From: Chrysomallon squamiferum
Taxonomy: Eukaryota > Mollusca > Gastropoda > Neomphalida > Peltospiridae
Length of the DNA: 64,000 nucleotides
Direction of reading: 5' to 3'
Assembly: GCA_012295275.1 (NCBI GenBank)
Contig: CM022673.1
Span: 25,274,261 to 25,338,260 of the forward strand
The notes under the pieces were generated by a model. It saw only the letters and a list, made by a program, of their open reading frames with translations. It searched no databases and was not told the origin of the DNA. Of the stretch, positions 55,001 to 63,719 are shown piece after piece; position 1 is the first letter of the stretch; each line of letters begins with the position of its first letter. Both the position numbers and the translations under genes were made by a program.

Positions 55001-55016
55001 TGGATTCCTGTTGCAT
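34929..55016 (-). CDS. CECR2: CECR2-like chromatin-remodelling subunit (DDT/WHIM, bromodomain, PHD), about 2,819 aa
   Basis: CECR2 partners ISWI-type ATPases (CERF complex) and reads acetylated histones. Exons (complement, transcript order): 54965-55016, 54564-54652, 52940-53046, 52283-52466, 50789-50925, 50480-50641, 48201-50273, 44049-44135, 43650-43803, 43238-43355, 43036-43079, 42733-42824, 42232-42358, 41624-41796, 41016-41174, 36242-40804, 35749-35847, 34929-34967. Residues about 18-190 match the CECR2 N-terminus ([47 protein letters not shown]). [11 protein letters not shown] to [13 protein letters not shown] (about 884-930) matches CECR2 just before its charged coiled coil, followed by a bromodomain (about 1056-1165) and a PHD finger (about 1203-1250). 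Phases close to the TGA if one base is missing at 48983-48987. The PHD finger and the 1,500-residue tail are not in vertebrate CECR2 as I know it. Domain identity is secure; strict orthology is inferred. Confidence 0.88.
36242..40804 (-). CDS. CECR2: CECR2-like exon 16: 1,521-codon disordered tail exon
   Basis: A 4.56-kb uninterrupted phase-0 exon. It starts [16 protein letters not shown] directly after the PHD exon (the frame is also open for a few codons into the intron). Composition is Ser/Thr/Glu/Lys-rich, with hardly any predicted globular sequence. More ordered-looking islands are [33 protein letters not shown] and [21 protein letters not shown] 40-residue repeat occupies about 38285-38630. 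Ends KLNQ|gtaaaa. No known domain recognised; likely a disordered scaffold. Confidence 0.85.
38285..38630 (-). repeat. 120-bp (40-residue) coding tandem repeat, about three units
   Basis: Units share [26 protein letters not shown] and [10 protein letters not shown]. The plus-strand text ctgtttctcatcattgcta recurs at exactly 120-nt spacing (38358, 38478). A fourth, more diverged unit is visible near 38067-38185. Confidence 0.85.
41016..41174 (-). CDS. CECR2: CECR2-like exon 15: PHD finger
   Basis: A single 159-nt phase-0 exon encodes one complete C4HC3 PHD finger: CYMC, then [12 protein letters not shown], and WHCPRC, with hydrophobic [13 protein letters not shown] between. Its closest look-alikes in memory are PHD fingers of the KDM5 or RSF1 type. 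It sits after the bromodomain, the reverse of the PHD-bromodomain order in BPTF and ACF1. It is joined in frame to exons on both sides by GT-AG introns, so it belongs to this transcript rather than to a separate gene. Confidence 0.88.
41624..43079 (-). CDS. CECR2: CECR2-like exons 11-14: bromodomain
   Basis: Four exons (43036-43079, 42733-42824, 42232-42358, 41624-41796). Together they encode [18 protein letters not shown], then [60 protein letters not shown] and [15 protein letters not shown]. The WPF shelf, the YY of the ZA/BC region and the acetyl-lysine-binding Asn (in KYNGPDS) are all present, so acetyl-lysine binding should be retained. Introns between the exons contain A runs at 42635-42667 and 42979-43008. 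Confidence 0.93.
41820..41897. repeat. (AAAT)n microsatellite, two blocks
   Basis: Two TAAA arrays separated by caaaaaataa, within the CECR2-like intron just upstream of exon 14. Confidence 0.95.
43650..44135 (-). CDS. CECR2: CECR2-like exons 8-9: charged coiled-coil region
   Basis: Exon 44049-44135 encodes [15 protein letters not shown] to QKKQMKHQ. Exon 43650-43803 encodes [20 protein letters not shown], then [19 protein letters not shown], a highly charged single-helix or coiled-coil stretch like the one CECR2 has before its bromodomain. The intervening 43804-44048 is intron. Exon 10 (43238-43355) continues with [20 protein letters not shown], matching human LREERAWLLAQGKELPPEL. Confidence 0.85.
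44136..45984. other. CECR2-like intron 7, right-hand part of nested-gene upstream region
   Basis: 44136-45020 is ordinary AT-rich intron. From about 45030 to 45870 the sequence becomes clearly less AT-rich and loses homopolymer runs; it contains no long ORF. It may hold the promoter or a 5' UTR exon of the nested plus-strand gene, or an old unrecognised insertion. Confidence 0.5.
45985..47614 (+). CDS. Nested two-exon gene: small secreted or GPI-anchored six-cysteine protein
   Basis: Exons 45985-46232 and 47098-47614, intron gtaagt...ttattacag, total 254 residues. An N-terminal hydrophobic signal ([18 protein letters not shown]) is followed by NST and NVS glycosylation sequons, then six cysteines at C41, C52, C82, C91, C99 and C124 in a helix-rich-looking block ([20 protein letters not shown]). 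A Lys/Arg/Gln/Ser-rich spacer follows, and a terminal hydrophobic run ([16 protein letters not shown]) ends at the stop, the layout of a GPI-attachment signal. AATAAA lies at 47636-47641. The gene sits antisense inside an intron of the CECR2-like gene. Family not recognised. The splice restores phase exactly (2 to 0), and the intron removal preserves the Cys pattern. It could start from a further 5' UTR exon. Confidence 0.68.
47636..47641 (+). terminator. Polyadenylation signal of nested gene
   Basis: AATAAA 22 nt after the nested gene's stop codon. A second one lies near 47747-47752. Confidence 0.45.
47642..48200. other. Remainder of CECR2-like intron 7
   Basis: AT-rich, no coding signal. 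Includes the intron donor (gtaagtactc) at 48191-48200 for the minus-strand gene. Confidence 0.6.
48201..50273 (-). CDS. CECR2: CECR2-like exon 7: 691-codon acidic low-complexity exon with 9-aa repeats and a frameshift
   Basis: Begins in phase 2 with [12 protein letters not shown] (basic, NLS-like) and passes into a long Asp/Glu/Ser/Asn-rich stretch ([28 protein letters not shown]). Near its end are about 11 copies of a 9-residue repeat, then [18 protein letters not shown] and [16 protein letters not shown], which are CECR2-conserved. The frame breaks at the T run 48983-48987 (plus strand): upstream frame ends DKQDQK-stop, downstream frame begins [10 protein letters not shown]. One extra A in the transcript would join them and make exit phase 0 agree with the next exon. 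Vertebrate CECR2 has no comparable insert as I recall it. Confidence 0.8.
48491..48788 (-). repeat. 27-bp tandem repeat encoding the 9-residue unit QEQKESDIQ
   Basis: About 11 head-to-tail copies, mostly QEQKESDIQ or QEQKELDIQ, with variants QAQ, QDQ and PEQ. It keeps frame throughout, and synonymous and Ser/Leu changes are interleaved, as expected for an expanding coding minisatellite. Confidence 0.95.
50926..52282 (-). other. CECR2-like intron 4
   Basis: Non-coding; no repeat or exon recognised. The segment 51290-51700 has slightly higher GC but no open frame or domain. Confidence 0.6.
52283..52466 (-). CDS. CECR2: CECR2-like exon 4: DDT/WHIM core
   Basis: Encodes [20 protein letters not shown], then [20 protein letters not shown] and [10 protein letters not shown], matching CECR2 ([41 protein letters not shown]). 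This region is the DDT/WHIM module that docks ISWI ATPases in related remodelers. The next exon, 50789-50925, adds [20 protein letters not shown] and [16 protein letters not shown]. Confidence 0.92.
52467..54563 (-). other. CECR2-like introns 2-3 (contains exon 52940-53046)
   Basis: Apart from the 107-nt exon 3, intronic. Holds a perfect 38-bp direct duplication (52643-52680 and 52681-52718). Nothing else recognised. Confidence 0.65.
52643..52718. repeat. Perfect 38-bp tandem duplication
   Basis: The unit beginning tatagtattctataaacaaa and ending cagtttttat is repeated once, head to tail, with no mismatches, pointing to a very recent event. Confidence 0.95.
54564..54652 (-). CDS. CECR2: CECR2-like exon 2: conserved [16 protein letters not shown] block
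   Basis: [20 protein letters not shown] followed by [10 protein letters not shown] is almost identical to human CECR2 ([21 protein letters not shown]). Acceptor cttttcag, donor GAG|gtaact. The next exon, 52940-53046, continues with [12 protein letters not shown] and [11 protein letters not shown]. Confidence 0.9.
54965..55016 (-). CDS. CECR2: CECR2-like candidate exon 1 (start codon)
   Basis: Encodes [17 protein letters not shown] and ends in G before a strong donor (CCTG|gtaaag). That G completes the Glu of EIRSWWEV in the exon at 54564-54652. The ATG context has A at -3. A rival first exon at 54899-54911 (MLLE then G|gtatta) also joins in frame but has a weaker start context and donor. Chosen on those grounds only. 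Confidence 0.55.
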
Positions 55017-56104
55017 TATGGGAAGTTGTTATTATATACTATATTCTAGAATGCTATTTTCATTTATATTTTATTTTTACTTTGACCCGACTACTAAGTG
55101 CACAAGACGTTTATTCTTGAATAGAAATGTTAACAAACGTTCATAAACCCAAACACATACACACATACATAGATACATGCACATTATACACATACATATA
55201 TAAACATTTTATTGCCAACAGAAAAGAAAGAAGACGGGAACAGATTACTGTAAGTACAAATTAATATATATGCATGTGAAAAACATTTTCATTTTAAAAT
55301 ACTTTACACAATGCTACAAACATTTTACAGATAACGTATTTGTTTTGATTTGTTGTAACATATCAAAAGATTCATTCTCTTTCTTACACACACACACACA
55401 CACACACTTATAAATTCGTTTGGATATTTATTATTTCATAATTACGAAAACAAATATATATATTATACATTCTGATATTAAACAAATAATAATAGGCTAA
55501 ATTACATTTTGTATAATACTAAAATATTGTTTTTGATTCGAAAATATCAATGCACCTACTTTATTTATTTATTTATTTATTTATTATGATATTATATCAC
55601 ATTATGGATAAATCATAAAGATTATAAGCCTGCTAACACCACTGAGAAATCAGAGCAAAATAATAATAATAAAATTAGTCTCTCCTCGGCCTCAAAATGT
55701 TATAATGATATATTCTTTATTATAAACAAAGGTTAGTCGCATGGAGACAAATAAAACATTTTGAAAATGTACATTGAAACATACTGGTCGTTCGGCCAGG
55801 AAACGAAAACTTACACGATTGGTCGTATTTTGGCTCTTTATGTATCGTCTCACAACTGGTTTTCTAAACATAAGTTTATTTTGTCTCGACCTAAAAATCA
55901 CTTAATTAATTTATATAAAAAAAAAAAAAAGTCAGAATAACGGTTTACTTCTTCACACTGCAGAATTATACTTCTTATCATGATTATAATAAATTGTGTA
56001 TATATCGTTTAACCAGTATGTAAACATCCATCGAGAATTATTAAAGTTTTGTGTAACTCAACCTTCTATATAGAGTATATGATACTCGATCAGAATTGTA
56101 CAAG
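55017..56104. promoter_or_regulatory. Shared upstream region between CECR2-like (minus) and QSER1-like (plus) genes
   Basis: About 1.1 kb separate the two proposed 5' ends. It has short (AC)n arrays (about 55142-55170, 55388-55410), a (TTTA)n run (about 55560-55583) and, at its right end (about 55790-56350), more CpG than the flanks. No TATA box stands out. Bidirectional promoter is an inference from gene order. Confidence 0.45.
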
Positions 56105-56112
56105 ATGGCGGT
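56102..56112 (+). promoter_or_regulatory. YY1-type element overlapping an ATG and a splice donor
   Basis: The text aagatggcggt matches the classic YY1 site (AAnATGGCGG) in the orientation usually found just downstream of transcription starts. The same bases form a strong-context ATG (A at -3, G at +4) and are followed by a consensus donor, GCG|gtgagt. Probably the end of the non-coding first exon of the QSER1-like gene. Confidence 0.5.
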
Positions 56113-58328
56113 GAGTTATCGAGAACTTAGTACTCTAATGTTTATTATGCACTTTTCTCTCAAGCCAAACCTCTTCTGCCAGATCTAGTGCATAACTAAT
56201 TTAATTTACCATATTTTCCTTGGAAACCTAACGACGAATAAGCATTTCTTTAGAAAAAATAAAAATAAATTATAATAAAACATAATTAATTCGCTCCAAA
56301 TATTCTTTTCGATATAAACAAGTTCTCGGTTCTTGCAAGAAGCAAGTAAGCAACTGGTTGCAATACACTAAATCTCGAGTAAATCATAATAATAATGTCA
56401 GATGCTTAAATGTTATTTAGGATATTTTCAAAGATTTCTACACAGAGTGTCATGCATTTCTATTAAATAAAATAATAAGAACCCAATTGTTAAATGGTTT
56501 TACATTATATTGTTTTAATTTTAGCGTTAACAACAAGATTAATACATTGTTTGCATGATTGTTAACACTGATGCTATTAATGGTTTAATTTTAACTATAT
56601 AGTACATATAAGCACCATTCTCTACCATGCTTGAATATTCATTTCTCAAACTTTAGAATATTAAAAGAACGAAGCTCATAGGGTCATAGAATATTATTAC
56701 TAAAAAAACAAAAAAATTAACCGCAAGAGGAAAAATTATAAATACTATATTATTAATAATTTTGAAATTAATATTGTCTATAATTATAAAGTTACCATTC
56801 ATAAATTTTCTGTACAACTATATATTACTTGAGTAATCATAATAGAATTGATAATAGACATTGCCATTCACTAGAGTAGAGTGCTTTTTATTAGGGCAAT
56901 CAACATTTGAATGATTTATGTTTTTCATTTTTTGGGAGCCACTTCCCTTTTTAGCAATAAAAAAACATGAGCTAAAGTGTATAAATGGTGGCAGATTAAA
57001 AGTAAGGTACAAATAAAATGAAAAAATCATCAAAGACAAGAAAATATGTTAATAATTCATCCTTAAGGGAATGTTGATTAGATTATGCAGCAATCCACGT
57101 AACCTGCATTCATGAACATTTGCAATGTGATGTGTCTGACCAGCTTAAACTGTTGTTTAGGCAAAGGTATGAATTGATCTGAGATAGTACCTCTGCAGTG
57201 GATGTTACATATCACAGACCTGTTATTATAGTTACGTAAAATGAAGGTAACAAAATCATAATAAACATGTTAATTCATTCTGTTGAAGTTAGTAAGCATT
57301 GTTTTGCATGTGTACATGTCATGTTTTATAAGCATGAATATATTAAATAAATGATTTGTATCTTTTCTTCTGGACACTTGTAAATTTTATAAAGCTGCTC
57401 TCGTGCAAGAAAGCTTATACCATGGTCTTTAGTAAACCTGGCTGCCAGAGAAACCAGCTCAGTGGGGAAACAGTTGACATTTTATGATGTTCATATCAGG
57501 CCCAAATTATAATTGAATTATAGCATGTTTTGTTAAAAGAAGAGGTAACAGTGAATGTAGCCTGTTTTAATATATATATATATATATACATACAGATATT
57601 AACAAATAACAACTTAATTGTATTTAAATGAAGTAGTTTTTTGTTTAAAATTAAATACATAAATGAATGTTTATAATAATTAGTCATTAATGGAAAACAC
57701 GATTAGTGATAGGTGTGATTTTTGGTTTCTGTTGGTTGCCAGTGTAACACTTATCTTTATAAAAGATTTAAATAATAATTAAAAAAAAATATATATATAT
57801 ATATATATTTATTTATTTATTTTATTATTTTATTTATTTTGTATATTATTTGATTTTATTGTATTTTCTTGCTTATGTACGGGTTTGTTTTGGGATATTT
57901 TTTTATTTTAATTTTTTTTTTATTATTTTATTTTTTTTATTTTTTTTGTCACATTATAACATAAAATTCTAGTACAGTTGTAAATATTTAAAGTTAAAAT
58001 ATGTTTCTTTGGAAAATCTAGAATATATGTTAAATAAAACATCTGATAATTCTCTTTATTATTTATCTCTTGTCATTGTTTTTCATAGAAATGTCAGCTC
58101 ACAATTCTTTTGTTGTTTAAATTATAATTTTATTATTATTTTATAGATTTCTTTTCTTTCTGTTAAAACCAGAGTAGAAAATTAAAAATTAATTTTTCAT
58201 TTTAAAACAATCAAACCTCATTGATTCCATTCACAACTAGCTTTTTTTTTTTTTCTGTAGAAGGATTGAAAATACAGTATCATTCTCTTCAGAAAATTAC
58301 AATTCATCATAATTATTTTGTCTTACAG
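56111..58328 (+). other. Probable intron 1 of the QSER1-like gene
   Basis: From the gtgagt at 56111 to the acceptor ttgtcttacag at 58328. No exon recognised inside. A less AT-rich patch at 57370-57490 has no ORF. T/A-rich runs at 57780-57950. Confidence 0.5.
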
Positions 58329-58392
58329 GCCTTTAGTGAATTATACATGAGTTGATACACATATATTTAAAATAAATGGGTGTTTGAGCAAC

Positions 58393-61300
58393 ATGGACCC
58401 AAATCATTGGTCCAACTACAATCAAGCATATCGTTTAGCTTCTGGAACTCTGTCTTCAAGTCATGGGTTTCCACTGTTGGAACAAGCTGCAGGTATGAAA
58501 ATGAACTGTATTTAATGGCAGTTGTTGTTAACTATTATTATGATATAACTAAACTATAAATGTCCTTTAACTTCCTTGTTTAATGAACATTACAGAAAGT
58601 AACTTAAAATAACTGATTGTTTTATATGATTAAAATTTTGAATTGAAAAAATAAATGGAAATACTAAGTTTAAATACGAGGGAAATCTTTTATATAATGA
58701 AACTACAAAAGCTTCTTTACCATATTTGTTATTCAACAGAATTAGCAGATTTTTGTGTTTACTTATTTACATTTTTTTTTTTCAGGTTTGGGATTGGGTG
58801 CCTCTCTTCAGTCACATGGAGCAGGGCTGGCCTCCCGGTCACTCGGTGCTCTCCCAGCTGTCAATTATCCTGGCCATCCTCTGCATAACACAATGTCTCA
58901 GTTTCTTGACCCAATGGGATCACTGCCATCACTGTCGGGACAGGCACCGTATAAATCCATGACGATTGGACAGAGCCCATTCCCATTTGACGCATCAGGA
59001 CGATCCACTGTTGACTTACAAGTTACTTACGGTTCAGCCCACTACACATCTGCAAACCCAATCCCTTCTGACCAGAAGCCATCCCTTTTCGGGAATGATT
59101 CAGCTTCAGTTAAAGAACAGTCAGGAGCATCGTCTGTTTATTCTGCATCGCTTTCCCCAGTGAGCACAGAATCAAACTCCAAAGGATGGGGATTGTCGAA
59201 TTTTCTTCCAACAGCACCTTTTGGGAATGTTTCAGAATCTTTGAGCCCCGACTACATGTCAGCCTCCTTATTATCAACTCATTTAGTTCCACCTCCAGCT
59301 CACAATTCTAGTGGATCACATTCGACGGGTATCCAGAGAAACCCTTATTCAGCGGATATGCTTTTTGCTCCTAGCTCACGTAATATAAAAACATCTCAAA
59401 CAGAGACCATTCATTCTCCTCTCATGCCTTTGTCATACAGACAAAACAGAAGTCATAGCGGCAGTTCAGCATCCAAATCTTCGCATCCACACATATCTCA
59501 TAACTACTCTGCATCATCTTCAGAAATTGAAGATCTGTCGACTGCTGCTCAGTTGTCTCATTTGTCTCGCAGTGAGTCTCAGTCCCAACATCAGCTGTAC
59601 AGTAGTTACAACATTGTTTCTTCAGACTTTACTTCTGTCGCCGCAAACAGTCCAGTTTATACGTCATCCCATCTCGCAGCTGAGATGAATTACGATCCAG
59701 TGAGTCCAGCCACTCCAGAGATTCCAGCTGATAACGACCATGCCAATGATAATCCTTTTTCTTCTGTGTCACTTCACGATTTGGCTGCCTTAGAACAAGC
59801 ACAGCGAAATTTATCTGAAAAGGTTAGTCACGAGCAACAGAGAGCAGATATTCATCAGAGAAGAGAAATGCTCGTACCTCTTGAGCTTCACCAAAGCAGA
59901 GAACTGCAGCACAGCAGAGACTTACAAAAAGATATGTCACACACTGCAAGTCTGCAAAACAGGGAAATCATTCAAAGCAGAGATATACATCAAAACAGAG
60001 ACATGCAAGTACACCACTTATCTGAAGAACAGAGCCACTTGTCAAATTTGGTGCAACAAATTGGCAGGCAACACACACCATCAGGATTGCACAATGGTCA
60101 AAATATTCAGAATGTTCTCAGCCCAACACAGCAGTCGCCTGTGAGCAGTGGCAGCCCTCAGCTCTCTCTTAACAGTTCGCAGAATTTACTGTCTTCACAA
60201 TCAATCGTGCAGGCCCCACCACCTGTACAAGCTGTAGCCGATTCTACAACAAAACCAAAACGTGGTCGAGGCAGCAGAGGGCCAAGAGGAGGAGGCAGTA
60301 GTGGAAGAGGCAGACGAAAAAAGTCCAAAGACATTGATATTGCAGATATGAATCCTCAGTCCTATATTGAAGACCTCCATAAACACCAACAAAACTACTT
60401 GCAAGATATATCACCTCAAATGCATTTACCTTCACAGCAGCACCAAAGCTGTTCTGATATCCATTCTCCAACCTACAGAACTGGAATGTCGGAATCAGTT
60501 ACACCAAATCTTCAGAGACAGATGTCCATGAACCAGTTACCAGAACACATGCAGAGGTCTCCAATGCAAGAACCTCCACTTACACCCAGCCTTCAGCAAA
60601 ATATAACTGAACAGATGCATGGTGGTCATCACATGCACAGTCTTACAGAAGAAATGCTTAGCAGGCAGTCCTCGGTTTCTTCCATGAACAGTGGTCAGCA
60701 GCAGTCTCCTCTCCAAGATGCAATGGCTTTGATGGCTGGTCAACGTCCATCATCTGTGTCCACTACATCACCTGCATCTCATACACCAATGTCAATGGAA
60801 AATATGGTTCCAGGGAATACTGACAGTGGAAGTCTACCCAGTCATTCAGGTTCACCTCTGGAACACAGACAAATGAAGCAGATGGGCAATATCCATGATG
60901 ATTCAGTTTTAGGCACCATAGACTCCAGAGGGTATTCAGTAAATGCCTTTGAAACGCCTTTTATTGATCAGCTTGGAGAAAGTCCACATCATTCTCAAAT
61001 ACAATCTTATTCTGCAGATCAGATTCCAGATCGATCTTCATTAATATCACCAGCAATGAATTCTGTTGGACAGTATCATGATGCATTAAGTGAAAGTATG
61101 TCTATTAGTTACAGTAATTCATATCAATTAAGTGCTGAACATCATGTTCCTGAAATGGACATGAATCGTGTTGAATCAACAATTGATGAAGTTACATTTT
61201 CTAGCCTTATTGATGACTCTGCTGAAAAAAATAAACGCAGTCGGACCAAAGCTGAACAGAAAATGTTTCCACCTCTAACAATTACTCCTGCTATTGAACA

Positions 61301-63719
61301 GGATGATGAACTTTGTCACTTAGCTGTACCTCCACTTTCTGATAATTCTGTTATTGAAAGAAAAGAAGAACCAGTAAGAAAACCATTTGGCCATTCATTC
61401 CAAGATTCATTTCTGAACTATTTGATGGGGAAAAAACAGGACACACTGGAGAGTGTCAGAAGCAGTACAATTCACAAAAAACCTCAGTTACCAAAATATA
61501 TTCCAGAACCACCTAGACCAAGGCCACCTCCAACAGCTGCCACTAAAGAATTCAACAGTGACTCTGATTTTGATAGTTCTTCCACAGCTGTCGAATTCTC
61601 TGACAGCGACAGAGAAACGAACAGGACTTTATCCAGAGCAGTGGCGTCTGCAATATCAAATCTAAGCGACGATGAATCAGGGGGTGCTGTCAGCAAGCCA
61701 AAGAGCGTGGCAACAAAGACAGGTGATTTAAAACTGAAAATAACTTTTCCTCCGAATTATAAAGCTAACGATGAAATAAAGAGTAAAAGCAGTCGGGCAC
61801 ACAAAGTGTCAGGAAGCCACAGATCCAGTAAACCGATGTCTGCTGGTCGAGGTGGCAGGGCTAGAGGTGTTGGTCGTGGAAAAGGTAAAAGAAAGAGTGT
61901 TGACAGTGAGTGGAATCCTTTTGTTTCACAAGAGAACGATCGGGAAGATAACCTTTCCTTCCCAATGAGAGAGAAAATATCACGTAGAGCCAAATCAGTG
62001 GCCATGGAAAAGAACACTAAAAAGAAAAAGAAAAGTAAGTGGTAACAAATAATGTGTGTTAAGACAGAGAAAAAAAAAATGTGATCCATGTTTTACTCAA
62101 ACAGTGAGAGAAAAATGACTCACATATATTTGACTTCATGATTAATTAAAAATTTATATTCAGATATAATTATTTTGTTATATAAAGTTAATTTCATGTC
62201 TGTGATTAGGGAACAGTTTAAAATAAATAAAAATATATTTTTGTTAATCCATACACCAGTGCAGTCAAAAAGGATTATATTTCACTAAAAATAAGGATGT
62301 AGAAATATGTCTTGTTACAGTAATCATTTCTGTTGAAATATTTTCTGTACCAGTAATAAAACTGAACTTAATCTTGGTAATAATCATAATTTGCAATATG
62401 TAATATAAAGATATTGAAAAATTTGATTTCTTTTTTTTTTTAGAATGGTACAATTCTGATGCAAGTGACACAACAGATGAAGACTATGTACCCAGTGAAC
62501 TAGAAGCTGAGATAGAAAAGGACTATGATTCTGACAAAGACCCAGCATGGACACCTGTTGAAATGGTAATTGTTTTATTCATGATAACAGTTTAAACACA
62601 ATTCATTAGAGGTTATATTTATCAAAAGCAGTTTCCAGTTTTATTACAGTTTAAGATTGCTTTAAAACATGTACCAGTAAATAAGGACAATCAAATTGTT
62701 TGTATTAATGGTTATCATTTGTTTAAACAAAATGAGAGAATATGTAATTAATCAGACTTTCAGTAGACATTCTGTTTATTTTATTCCTTTATGTTCAGAC
62801 TTCAGTTCTTGTTTTACTGTACTGTACTTTAATTTAATATGTATAGGATATTAAGCAAACAGGATATGATGACCTAATTGAAAATCGACCTAAAAGAAAA
62901 AGATTCCCTTCAAAAGGAAAAAGGTTTGTTGAATTTATAATAATTTTTGCTAAAATGTTTTTTGTTTTCGAGATGTCTTTTTTTTTTTCTGTTTTTTTTT
63001 TTAGTTTACTGTTACTATGAAATTTTATAGATGTTTACTTTGCTCACATTCATTCTATTCCTGTATTTTCATTCCAAAATAAATAGTTGTGTTCACACTA
63101 GTGTGGGTGGATTTGGACAACATTACATCAGATCTCTTTAACTGTTAGTTTTTGATTATGGATAAATTGTTTTGAATTAATCAGGGGACGCATCATTGAC
63201 TCCATCTTGAAGTCTTTTAACTACTTTTAGTGTTTCATTTTAAATAATAAATATGCAAAATGTTACAAATAACATTAATTATTGATGGAAAAGTATCCTA
63301 ATTATTCATTTCTTTTCACAGTGCTTTTAATTTTATACAGATATATTTTTTCTGACTTTGTTTTACTCCCAAACTCTGATGTATTTTTCTTTGTTCATTC
63401 TTTCTTAATTGAAACATTCAGCTGTTCAAGAAACTAAAAAAAAAACAAAAAAACATATATCATCATCATTAAGTTAATTTAATTGTTTGAGAAAAATTGA
63501 ACAAATTATAATAAGATTATTTCTTTACTTCCTTAAAGCAGGACTCCAAGAAGTCGGACAGACAGTGGGAAAAGACGGTCTTCAGCTGCAGAGGCTGATA
63601 TCAACATGGAGGACTCATCAGTGACCTCTGCAGACCAAGTGAGAGAAAGTGATGGAAAAGATTACTTAGAAGACAGCGACACAAAAGAGGAGAAACCTGA
63701 TGATTCAGAACACTTCCAG
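58393..63719 (+). CDS. QSER1: QSER1/PRR12-like nuclear protein, N-terminal 1,242 residues (continues beyond window)
   Basis: Exons 58329-58492 (CDS from 58393), 58786-62034, 62444-62565, 62847-62923, 63542-63719; phases close. Starts MDPNHWSNYNQAYRLASGTL. The N-terminal half is Ser/Gln/His-rich and disordered. An AT-hook-like basic patch (KPKRGRGSRGPRGG, then GRGRRKKSK) lies at about 523-545. Three islands match QSER1/PRR12 as I know them: DSFLNYLMGKKQD (907-919; compare PRR12 ASFLDFLKSGKR), FSDSDRETNRTLSRAVASAI (971-990; compare [22 protein letters not shown]) and DLKLKITFP (1014-1022; compare LKIKLSVP). Their order is the family's except that LKIKLS precedes the other two in PRR12. The C-terminal DUF4211 domain expected of the family would lie past base 64000. 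Vertebrate QSER1 cooperates with TET1 against DNA methylation; whether that holds here is unknown. Confidence 0.78.
58786..62034 (+). CDS. QSER1: QSER1-like large exon 3
   Basis: A 3,249-nt exon. Acceptor is a T tract plus cag at 58785, donor AAAA|gtaagt at 62034. Holds the Ser/Gln-rich region, a Gln/Arg/Asp-rich helical stretch (about 59830-60010, with repeated Q-NRDI/SRDL-type units), the AT-hook-like patch and the first conserved islands. The open frame extends upstream into the intron and a few codons past the donor; both extensions were excluded because of the splice signals and because MDPNHWS supplies a proper start. Confidence 0.82.
62444..62923 (+). CDS. QSER1: QSER1-like exons 4-5
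   Basis: Exon 62444-62565 encodes KWYNSDASDTTDEDYVPSEL to DKDPAWTPVEM (acidic, CK2-like). Exon 62847-62923 encodes DIKQTGYDDLIENRPKRKRF (NLS-like PKRKR). The exon 5 donor is AAAAG|gtttgt, a weak match, but the only one that keeps phase with exon 6. Confidence 0.7.
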
